A stretch of 10,609 nt of DNA from Microbacteriaceae bacterium (GTDB taxonomy: Bacteria; Actinomycetota; Actinomycetes; Actinomycetales; Microbacteriaceae). The stretch spans positions 1-10,609 of the forward strand of contig JAHEGA010000042.1 of NCBI GenBank assembly GCA_024639925.1, in the 5' to 3' direction. This document shows, piece by piece, positions 1-5,941 of the stretch. Position 1 is the first letter of the stretch. Each line of letters opens with the position of its first letter. The notes under the pieces are model-generated. The model did not search any database and was not told the DNA's origin. It worked only from the letters and a program-made list of their open reading frames with translations. The translations under genes were made by a program, and so were the position numbers.

Positions 1-70
1 TGATGTCTCTCCCGCATGGCGTAAGGCCCAGTGTGAAGTTGTGGGGAAAGACTAGCAAGCGCTCGCGCGA
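1..70. other. Short flank, no gene seen
   Basis: This is the stretch downstream of the SOUL gene. I see no coding frame, RNA gene or convincing terminator in it. A small imperfect palindrome around AGCGCT (near 59-64) lies just past the SOUL stop codon, but it has no adjacent T-run. The stretch may hold the untranslated end of the SOUL transcript or the edge of a neighbouring gene outside the window. Confidence 0.4.
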
Positions 71-613
71 TTAATCCCCGCCACGCTCCAGCGCCGAATG
101 AAGGTTTGCCACCTCGATCAAAGCTTCGTTGTGGCGGAGGAAACCCGGGACCGAGGGTGGATCAAATCGACCGTAAAACACCTCGCCGACAGTGTGAATG
201 TTGCGCTCCTCCAACACCCGAAGCAAGAGCGCAGCCTTGTCGTGGGCCCGCTGCTGTTTCCAGGACCCGCTAAAGCGCAGTGCCGCCACCTCACGAGGGG
301 CAACCTCGTGAACGGTAATGCTTCCTTCCACCGGCAGTGGCGCCTCTTCTGCAGAGACGCCCTCAGGCAAGACGAAACTCACGGTGTGAGAGCTCTCATG
401 AGGTGCTTGGACCACCGGGGAGGTCATCGCGAGGCGATCCCCCCTCGAATTGGCACCCGAGATATAGCTCACAAGTGGCCGAAAGGCTTGATTTCCGGCC
501 GATTCAAAATCGGTCTCGACCTCGACGGAGATTAGTGTGTGGCGGGGATAGTGACGGATTTCGACGCCCTCGGACAGGGTCTTGAGGGGCTCGTAAGGTT
601 GCGCTGTCGCCAT
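71..613 (-). CDS. SOUL family haem-binding protein
   Basis: This is a complete 180-residue protein of the SOUL/HBP family, soluble and without signal peptide or membrane segment, so cytoplasmic. Family landmarks are visible in order: the opening EPLKTLSEGVEIRHYPRHT (about residues 8-26), the F-x-x-L-x-x-YISGAN block (about 44-55), the AMTSPV motif (about 62-67), VSFVLPEG, the APREVAALRFSGSW strand, and the closing GRFDPPSVPGFLRHNE, a variant of the typical YDPPWTPPFLRRNE. Bacterial members bind haem or related tetrapyrroles loosely and their physiological role is largely unknown. The start is the ATG at 613; an AGGAG lies 13 bases upstream, slightly far. The gene follows the sugar permease genes on the same strand after 128 bp, so it may be read by leakage or from its own promoter. 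Nothing ties it functionally to sugar import. Confidence 0.9.
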   Translation of the reverse strand: MATAQPYEPLKTLSEGVEIRHYPRHTLISVEVETDFESAGNQAFRPLVSYISGANSRGDRLAMTSPVVQAPHESSHTVSFVLPEGVSAEEAPLPVEGSITVHEVAPREVAALRFSGSWKQQRAHDKAALLLRVLEERNIHTVGEVFYGRFDPPSVPGFLRHNEALIEVANLHSALERGGD

Positions 614-741
614 CGATTTGCATTCTCTCCTGCTCTAGGGCATGCGAGTCGAACTACATTTGGCCTGCCGAATGCAACACTCCGTTATGAGCCTCCCGGG
701 TCTTTTTCTTGAGGGAAACCCGTGCGCTCCCACTGGTAACC
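614..741 (-). other. Intergenic gap between permease and SOUL genes
   Basis: This 128-bp gap separates the end of the sugar permease operon from the SOUL start. I find no strong intrinsic terminator: only short arms (CGGGT at 697-701 against ACCCG about 16 bases further on) with no proper T-run in the minus-strand direction. A TTGCAT-like element on the minus strand with TAGTTC 15 bases on is a very weak promoter candidate. The sequence does not settle whether the SOUL gene has its own promoter. Confidence 0.3.
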
Positions 742-1611
742 CTATTTTACGGACCCGGCTGTTAATCCACGCACGAAGTACCTTTGGAGGCCAATAAACA
801 CTAGAAGGGGGACAATCAGCGATAAGAATGCGCCAGCAGCCACGTCTTGCCAGCCCTGACCAAACTGGCCGAGCAGCTTGAGCAATTCATAGGTCAAGAC
901 TGGGTTAGATTGTCCGACAAAAATGAAGGCAATGAGGTAGTCGTTCCACACCCACAGGAATTGGAAAATCGCAAACGAGGCAATTGCCGGCATAGAGAGC
1001 GGGAGAACCAAGGTCCAGAAAATCTTGTAATAGCTTGCCCCATCTATGCGCGCGGCCTCAATGAGAGAAATCGGGATCGTCAGCATGTAGTTCCGGATAA
1101 TATAAATCGCGAGCGGCATGGCAAAAGCGGAGTGAACAATCCATGCGGACGCGTAGGTCCCGGTCAGTTGGATATCCACGGCGTTCTGAAACCACACCAT
1201 GCCCCGAAGAACAGGGATTAGCGCAGCCTGCAATGGGACAACCATCAGGCCCACCATCAATGAGAAGACAACTTCCTTGCCTTTGAAATTGAGAAACGTG
1301 AACGCATACGCGGCATTAGCGGCGATCATGAGAGGCAAAATTGTCGCGGGTATCGTGACCCCGAACGTGTTAACGAGCGCATCGAGCATGCCACTTTCCG
1401 CGACATTTCTAAAAGCCTCCGTGGTCCAGGCAGTCTCCAACGGATTAAGCAGCGCATCCCACCATGGCGATACTTCTGCATCCGAACGCCTCCGCAGCGA
1501 GGTGATGAGCAGCCCCACTGTCGGAATTGACCAAATCACTACGAGGACAAGCAGAGTCAGAGTGGACCCAAGGTTGAGCTGGGCTGAGAAGCGCTTGAAT
1601 GAAGACCTCAC
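742..1611 (-). CDS. Sugar ABC transporter permease, MalG/AglG-like (second permease)
   Basis: This is the inner-membrane permease subunit of a carbohydrate ABC importer (family of MalG, AglG; CUT1 class). I choose the GTG at 1611, giving 289 residues, the usual family length. It overlaps the upstream permease stop as GTGA and has a strong AGGAGG (1624 to 1619 on the minus strand) 7 bases before it. A longer frame from 1740 would put about 43 non-family residues over the upstream gene. Membrane segments are visible near residues 17-37, 83-107, 113-135, 155-172, 205-232 and 257-275. The EAA loop that contacts the ATPase is canonical, EAARIDGA at about 185-192 followed by LVLPLSMP at 201-208. 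The GTGA overlap implies translational coupling with the first permease, matching their expected 1:1 heterodimer. The transported sugar cannot be read from this protein. No ATPase gene accompanies it. Confidence 0.93.
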   Translation of the reverse strand: MRSSFKRFSAQLNLGSTLTLLVLVVIWSIPTVGLLITSLRRRSDAEVSPWWDALLNPLETAWTTEAFRNVAESGMLDALVNTFGVTIPATILPLMIAANAAYAFTFLNFKGKEVVFSLMVGLMVVPLQAALIPVLRGMVWFQNAVDIQLTGTYASAWIVHSAFAMPLAIYIIRNYMLTIPISLIEAARIDGASYYKIFWTLVLPLSMPAIASFAIFQFLWVWNDYLIAFIFVGQSNPVLTYELLKLLGQFGQGWQDVAAGAFLSLIVPLLVFIGLQRYFVRGLTAGSVK

Positions 1612-2588
1612 CGCAGCTCCTCCTGCCTTTTGACAGTCCGAATTTGAACGTACATAAGCGGAACAATCAACACGAAGAGAACCATCACGATCGCTGAGGC
1701 CGCACCGATTTCCCGACTCTCGTAGAACACTCGGAACCATTCCAGTGCAAGCACGGAGGTATCAAAATTACCTCCGGTCATTGCCAGGACGACATCAAAT
1801 ATCTTCATCACCAGAATCAAGACCGTGACAAAAACAGCCATGATTGATCCCCAGACCTGCGGGAGGATAACGTGCCTAAACACCTGCCACGCGTTAGCGG
1901 AATCGAGCCTTGCCGCCTCGATTGTCTCCTCAGGCACCGCCTTAATCGCAGCCGAGATGATGACCATCGAATAGCCAACTTGAAGCCATACCAGGACTGC
2001 CATTAGCAGGAAAGTGTTGAGTTTGCCGTCACTGATCGTCAGCCAGGGCTGCGCTTCGAGACCAAAGCCCACCATAACCGAGTTGAGAATGCCAACCTCT
2101 GGCCTACCAGGCGGCACGTAAGCATAAGTCAGCGACCAGATCGTCGCCGCCGCAACGAAGCTAATTGACATCGGCATGAAAATTAGCGTTTTGAAGATTT
2201 TCTCGCGGTTTGGGCCTACTTGGTTTGTCAACGTGGCTACTGCAGTTCCGATCGCTACCGTGATTGCCGGGACAACGAGAACCCAGAGCAAGTTGTTGAG
2301 AAGAATTGACAGGAAGTCTGGGTCAGTAAAGAGCGCGACATAGTTGTCAAAGCCAACATAGTTTTCTACGCGTTTGTCCATAAAGGACCAAATCAGAGTC
2401 TGCGCGATCGGCACGAGCAGCACCAGAGAGACCAAGACTAAGGCGGGAATTAGGAACGCTAGCCATTGAACCCGATCGAGGATTCTATCGGGCAAAAGTG
2501 AAAAAAGCGCATTCAACAACCAGAATAGACCGTAGCTTGCGCCGATCCCGAGGCTAACCGCTACTAGGCCAAACAGAACATCGCCCAC
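1608..2588 (-). CDS. Sugar ABC transporter permease, MalF/AglF-like (first permease)
   Basis: This is a 326-residue integral membrane permease of a CUT1 carbohydrate importer, closest in feel to the alpha-glucoside AglF group (MKIFDVVLAMTGGNFDTS at about 261-278 and a C-terminus ending KRQEELR). It starts at a GTG with GGAG at 2596-2599, 7 bases upstream. An additional hydrophobic N-terminal segment (about 4-32) precedes the usual first helix (about 42-68), as in other long AglF-like permeases. Further helices fall near 95-120, 135-155, 192-214, 247-270 and 297-315. The ATPase-contacting EAA loop is EAARLDSANAW (224-234) followed by ILPQ at 241-244. The glycine normally following EAAxxD is replaced here by serine 230. 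The gene lies 102 bp downstream of the binding-protein gene, past a strong hairpin, and overlaps the next permease by 4 bases. Confidence 0.93.
   Translation of the reverse strand: MGDVLFGLVAVSLGIGASYGLFWLLNALFSLLPDRILDRVQWLAFLIPALVLVSLVLLVPIAQTLIWSFMDKRVENYVGFDNYVALFTDPDFLSILLNNLLWVLVVPAITVAIGTAVATLTNQVGPNREKIFKTLIFMPMSISFVAAATIWSLTYAYVPPGRPEVGILNSVMVGFGLEAQPWLTISDGKLNTFLLMAVLVWLQVGYSMVIISAAIKAVPEETIEAARLDSANAWQVFRHVILPQVWGSIMAVFVTVLILVMKIFDVVLAMTGGNFDTSVLALEWFRVFYESREIGAASAIVMVLFVLIVPLMYVQIRTVKRQEELR
1619..1624 (-). promoter_or_regulatory. Shine-Dalgarno for second permease
   Basis: On the minus strand this reads AGGAGG, a perfect ribosome-binding core 7 bases before the GTG at 1611. It lies inside the last codons of the first permease. 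It decides the start of the second permease in favour of the GTG over the more distant ATG at 1740. Confidence 0.85.
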
Positions 2589-2627
2589 TTGACGGCTCCA
2601 ATCCTTCGCCTACTCCGGTGTAGTGAG

Positions 2628-2667
2628 AAGCTGTTGGCACCGACGATGACGTCGGTGCCAACAGCTT
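2628..2667 (-). terminator. Perfect 18-bp-stem hairpin between binding protein and permeases
   Basis: Bases 2628-2645 and 2650-2667 are exact reverse complements, giving an 18-bp stem closed by a 4-base loop (2646-2649). In the minus-strand transcript it begins 23 bases past the binding-protein stop codon. Only two U residues end the stem and C-rich sequence follows, so it is not a textbook intrinsic terminator. In sugar importer operons a hairpin here commonly acts as a partial terminator or a 3'-end stabiliser, keeping the binding protein in excess over the permeases. That role is inferred. The structure itself is read directly. Confidence 0.75.
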
Positions 2668-2690
2668 TGGTACAGCTGGTGCTAGTTAGC

Positions 2691-4025
2691 CTAGTACTGG
2701 CTGTCAATCAACTCAGAGGCTTCTGGCCAGCTGAGTTCGCCGGTGACAAAACTTGTACCGGCTGACCAGAACTCACCATTCACTGCTGCCGGCATCTGGT
2801 CCGAAGCATCGAAGCCAAACACCTCGGCGTTAGCGAGCCCCGCTCCAAACGACCTGATCAGGTCATTCGGGTAGAGAGAGAGGTCGAAGGTCGCGTGCGG
2901 TGACAGGTCACCGGTTGCTACCTGGTACTTCAATACCTCAGGGCTTGCGATGAACGCTGCAACAGCAGCAACATCCTCATCGACGTGTCCATCGAAAACG
3001 GCGAAGATGTCGCCACCACCGATCACAGCAGCCTGTCCGCCTTCTGGAGCGGGGACAGGGAATGCGCTGATTCGGGAGTAGTCTCCGTCGGCAATCTCAG
3101 CCTGAATGTCCTCAGGCATGAAAGCGGTGATGAACGACCCTTGACGCAACATGAAGCACTGTCCGGCATCCTTACCGCCAGTCTCGAAGAGAGGAGCGGT
3201 GTTACCGAATCCGTCCGTGGCCATCGATACTCCGCCGCCGTTGACTTGACCGTCAGCGAGAAGTCGTGCTTCAACCAGTTCAGCTGCTGCCGAGATTTCC
3301 GCGCTGGCGAAGTCGACCTCACCGGTAATCCAATCGGCGTATACGTCCGAGCCGTTGACGGCGAGAACATACTGCTCCATCCAGTCAGTGAATGCCCAAC
3401 CAGTAGCGTCGCCGGACTCGATTCCAGCGCACCATGGGTAACCTGATCCGTCAGCCTGGATCTGGGCCTCTAGAGCCTGGAGCTCTGCCTCAGAGCTGGG
3501 AACGTCGTAACCCGCAGCGGAGAATGCTTGTGGGTTGTAAAACACCAAAGACTTCTGATTTGCAGAAACGGGGAGGCCCATGATGTTGCCATCAACAACG
3601 GCCAAGTCGCTCCATCCGGGAACCAGGGTTCCCAAAGGCACGCTGGTGTCAAACACGGTGTCCAGCGGCACGAGGTACTCAGCGAGGTTTTTCAAACCAC
3701 CGGGCTGAGGCCACATTCCGATGTCGGGCTCTTGGCCGGATTCAATTGCAACCTGGATGTCGGTGTCGTAAGCAGCAAGCGACTCGAAAGTGATTTCGAT
3801 GCCATTTGCATCACCGAATTCGTCAAGTGCCTGCTGGAATGCAGCAGCTTGAGCTTCCCCATAGCCGCCGTAAATGGTGACTTCGCCGTCACCAGCAGCC
3901 AACCCAGTCTCAGCCGGAGTGGTGCTCGCGGTTTCTTCTGTCGTGGCAGTGTCCTCGGTCGCACACCCTGCAAGAACCAGCAGGGATGCCGCGGATACTG
4001 CTACAAGTTTTGTAGCTGTTTTCAT
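2691..4025 (-). CDS. Sugar ABC transporter solute-binding lipoprotein, AglE-like
   Basis: This is a 444-residue extracellular solute-binding protein (family 1), the substrate-capturing part of the importer whose permeases follow. The N-terminus is a lipoprotein signal: MKTATK, a hydrophobic core, then lipobox LAGC with the lipidated cysteine at residue 21. A Thr/Glu/Ala-rich linker (about 22-45) precedes the folded domain, as usual for Gram-positive surface lipoproteins. Family features include EVTIYGGYGEAQAAAFQQALDEF-like opening (split around residues 48-70), the GLPVSANQKSLVFYNPQAF block near 155-173 and many surface aromatic residues typical of sugar sites. It resembles alpha-glucoside (AglE-type) binding proteins more than maltodextrin MalE (recollection, not a search). 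The ATG at 4025 has an AAAGGAAAG element a few bases upstream. The stop TAG is followed two codons later by another in-frame TAG (2682-2684), then the hairpin. Confidence 0.93.
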   Translation of the reverse strand: MKTATKLVAVSAASLLVLAGCATEDTATTEETASTTPAETGLAAGDGEVTIYGGYGEAQAAAFQQALDEFGDANGIEITFESLAAYDTDIQVAIESGQEPDIGMWPQPGGLKNLAEYLVPLDTVFDTSVPLGTLVPGWSDLAVVDGNIMGLPVSANQKSLVFYNPQAFSAAGYDVPSSEAELQALEAQIQADGSGYPWCAGIESGDATGWAFTDWMEQYVLAVNGSDVYADWITGEVDFASAEISAAAELVEARLLADGQVNGGGVSMATDGFGNTAPLFETGGKDAGQCFMLRQGSFITAFMPEDIQAEIADGDYSRISAFPVPAPEGGQAAVIGGGDIFAVFDGHVDEDVAAVAAFIASPEVLKYQVATGDLSPHATFDLSLYPNDLIRSFGAGLANAEVFGFDASDQMPAAVNGEFWSAGTSFVTGELSWPEASELIDSQY

Positions 4026-4106
4026 CTTTGAACTTTCCTTTCGGTAGCCGCCTTCGTCGCCTCAACGAAAACGTGGTTTCACACTAGTCCGCCCGGCCGC
4101 TCCGGC

Positions 4107-4118
4107 GCAACCGGTTCC
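4107..4118. promoter_or_regulatory. Candidate LacI-family operator
   Basis: The 8-bp perfect palindrome AACCGGTT (4109-4116) sits in an imperfect 12-base inverted repeat. Its centre matches the A-n-C-G-n-T core typical of LacI/GalR-family operators. It lies just downstream of the predicted transcription start of the binding-protein gene, where a bound repressor would block transcription. No LacI gene is in the window, so the regulator is unknown. The assignment rests on sequence pattern and position only. Confidence 0.45.
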
Positions 4119-4129
4119 ACCGCTTGGTT

Positions 4130-4158
4130 AGGATGAACTGCCACCGTGTTTCCATCAA
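4130..4158 (-). promoter_or_regulatory. Candidate promoter of the importer genes
   Basis: On the minus strand, TTGATG (4158 to 4153) and CATCCT (4135 to 4130) are spaced 17 bases apart, resembling -35 and -10 hexamers of the main vegetative sigma factor. The predicted start of transcription falls near 4122-4124, giving a leader of about 98 bases before the binding-protein ATG. The -10 match is partial (the A at position 2 and the final T are kept). Confidence 0.35.
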
Positions 4159-4208
4159 GCCCGCAACCCATCAAAACCATCAGCCGCGCTTGGTCTTCAA
4201 CACCACAA

Positions 4209-5162
4209 CTACCGAGGCACTAAACCCAACTCGCGGTTCGCCGTAACAGGAATTGGATCTGAGATCTCGCCAACAAACTCCCCACCCTCGATGTTTCGGA
4301 ACCCGAGCAGGTTCCAAGAGCCCTCTCGCCCTCGGACAAGACGAGATGCATAAAGCAACGAGTGTTCAAAAGGTCGCGCGCGCGCGAGATCCACATCTGA
4401 AAAATCGGCATTACACGACAAGGAGTAAGTGGCGTCGCGCTCGCCAAAAGCCATGCGTCGCGCTTCCGAAAGTTCTCGAAAACCGCAGCAAAACAGAATG
4501 ATTGGCACCCCATCGACGACCTCATACTGGAGGACTTCCAACTGCCCAAAATCGCTCTCTGACACAGCGAGCGGTTCCTGCACCACCCAATTCTTGAGGT
4601 CTGTCGATGTCGCCTGGCCAATGGCGCCACGTGTTCCGGGGACCCCGTCTTTGGCCCGAGCAGTGACCAACATCTGCCATGTGTTGTCAGCTTTCCTAAA
4701 TACCCACGGGTCCCTCCAAGCCTCCTGATGCCACACGGTCTTATCTAGAGTTTCGTACCATCGCGCATCCGCCACTAGAGGAGGAAAATCGCGCCGCTTC
4801 TCCCACGAAATCAGATCCGATGATGTCGCGGCCCCAATTCTTTGCACATCACCGTTGTCTTCTTGTGACACTCCTGTATAAAACATCCACCATTGACCGT
4901 CCGCAGCTTTCACCACTGACCCTGTCCAGGTCGCTAACGAGTCGAAACCCGGAGAGTCCGCGGGTAACAGCGCATCGGGCAGAATCGTCCAATTCACCAA
5001 GTCTGAGGATGTTGCATGCCCGATACGGGCGTTGAAATGGCGCCTGTCAGGATCCCCTAGAGTTTTGGATGCGCTGAGGTAAAACGCGTGACACAGACCC
5101 CCGTCCCAGGCATACCAGCTGTCCCAGATCCACTGGTCATCAATCTTCAATGCCACAAGCAA
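4209..5162 (-). CDS. Glycoside hydrolase, GH32/GH68-like five-bladed propeller (clan GH-J type), cytoplasmic
   Basis: This is a 317-residue enzyme with the five-bladed beta-propeller pattern of the GH32/GH68/GH43 superfamily, probably cleaving a fructose-containing or related glycoside. Candidate catalytic residues are Asp14 in WIWDSWY (nucleophile position), Asp151 in WRDP (the RDP transition-state motif) and Glu209 in FGQLEVLQYE (acid/base position). WTGSV (79-83) fits a GH-J blade. The unit ATSSDL/ATSTDL-x-x-W recurs at about 50-58, 112-120 and 184-192, marking successive blades. There is no signal peptide, so it acts inside the cell on imported sugar. It is short: the C-terminal beta-sandwich of typical GH32 invertases is absent. 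A stop lies two codons upstream, so the start is the TTG at 5162 (with GTAGG six bases before) or the GTG at 5156. It sits directly upstream of the importer genes. GH43-like specificity is not excluded. Confidence 0.75.
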   Translation of the reverse strand: MLVALKIDDQWIWDSWYAWDGGLCHAFYLSASKTLGDPDRRHFNARIGHATSSDLVNWTILPDALLPADSPGFDSLATWTGSVVKAADGQWWMFYTGVSQEDNGDVQRIGAATSSDLISWEKRRDFPPLVADARWYETLDKTVWHQEAWRDPWVFRKADNTWQMLVTARAKDGVPGTRGAIGQATSTDLKNWVVQEPLAVSESDFGQLEVLQYEVVDGVPIILFCCGFRELSEARRMAFGERDATYSLSCNADFSDVDLARARPFEHSLLYASRLVRGREGSWNLLGFRNIEGGEFVGEISDPIPVTANRELGLVPR

Positions 5163-5254
5163 AGCCTACGCACTAATGCCAATATCCGAGGGCCCTGAGG
5201 CTTACTGTCTTTGCTTTCTCGCAACACGGCGGAGTGAGATTTTTTCAAAACGCG
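5163..5254. other. Gap between LON-domain gene and hydrolase gene
   Basis: This 92-bp gap holds the leader of the hydrolase gene. It contains GGGCCC at its centre and an A-run on the minus strand just after the LON-domain stop, but no clear terminator hairpin and no convincing -35/-10 pair. The hydrolase could be read from an unrecognised promoter here or by read-through from ychF and the LON-domain gene. Confidence 0.3.
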
Positions 5255-5878
5255 CTATTGGTCAGACTCTCGGCTGTTCTTGAACGTCTCGAGAGCCTTC
5301 GCGACCACTACGCGCGTTTTTTCCACGAGTTCCCCCGGGCTTTCCAGCATGAGCAGGTCCTGGTGATCGAGCGTTCCCAGGGGGGAGATTCCCGCGAGTT
5401 GCCAGGCTTTTTCGACCGGGTCGGTCGCGAGTTCGATGTCTGTGGGCCATGGCAGTGTCAGATCCAATGTGGCGAGGTATTCGAGCGTTTCCCGGACCGC
5501 ATTTTCAGTCAGCACGAGCTCTTCTCCCGGGACATCGCCTGAATCGAATACGTCCAGAAATTCAACCTCGGCTTGAGGGAAGGGCTCTTCCTCTACCCAG
5601 TTCGTCACCCTAAAGCGGCGACCGCCCCGAGCAACCACCTGGAGTGGCCCGTCTGGGGCTTCCACCTGGAGAACCTGGGCGGTAGTCCCAATGTCAAAGC
5701 GCTGGTCTCCCCCGCCCACTTCAGAACCGCGTTCAATCAGCACGACGCCGAATTCGGATTCCTCCGCGTCAAGAACGGTCCCCATCATCTTCAGGTAGCG
5801 CTCTTCAAAAACCTGAAGGGCCAGTGGCATGGCCGGGAACAACACCGAGCCAAGCGGGAACATCGAAATCGTGGGCAT
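5255..5878 (-). CDS. Stand-alone LON substrate-binding-domain protein
   Basis: This 207-residue protein carries the N-terminal (LON/LAN) domain of Lon protease without the AAA+ ATPase or protease domains. The family opening is plain: MPTISMFPLGSVLFPAMPL, then QVFEERYLKMM (about 22-32), FGVVLIERGSEVGGGD (about 43-58), IGTTAQVLQ and GRRFRV. The C-terminal part (about 120-207) is helical and acidic, as in other stand-alone members of this family. The exact role of such proteins is unknown; a part in recognising protein substrates is often supposed. It lies 63 bp downstream of ychF on the same strand and may share its transcript. The ATG at 5878 fits the family start, but its Shine-Dalgarno is weak. 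Confidence 0.88.
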   Translation of the reverse strand: MPTISMFPLGSVLFPAMPLALQVFEERYLKMMGTVLDAEESEFGVVLIERGSEVGGGDQRFDIGTTAQVLQVEAPDGPLQVVARGGRRFRVTNWVEEEPFPQAEVEFLDVFDSGDVPGEELVLTENAVRETLEYLATLDLTLPWPTDIELATDPVEKAWQLAGISPLGTLDHQDLLMLESPGELVEKTRVVVAKALETFKNSRESDQ

Positions 5879-5941
5879 GCTCTAAGGCAACCACTGCCGG
5901 TCACAACTCACAACCTGGGTGCGGGGATTCAAAGCCTGCGC

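Noticed and set aside
98..535. A 145-codon plus-strand frame opposite the SOUL gene
   Set aside because: The SOUL protein accounts for this DNA, and the opposite frame has no recognisable domain.
690..726. Possible intrinsic terminator after the second permease
   Set aside because: The stems are only about 5 bp with a long loop, and the T-run is on the wrong strand for the operon.
1612..1740. N-terminal extension of the second permease from an ATG at 1740
   Set aside because: It lies over the end of the first permease, has Cys/Arg/Ser-rich non-family sequence, and the GTG at 1611 has AGGAGG at ideal spacing and a GTGA overlap.
3528..4031. A 167-codon plus-strand frame opposite the binding-protein gene
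   Set aside because: It is antisense to the signal peptide and first domain of a clear lipoprotein and shows no family features.
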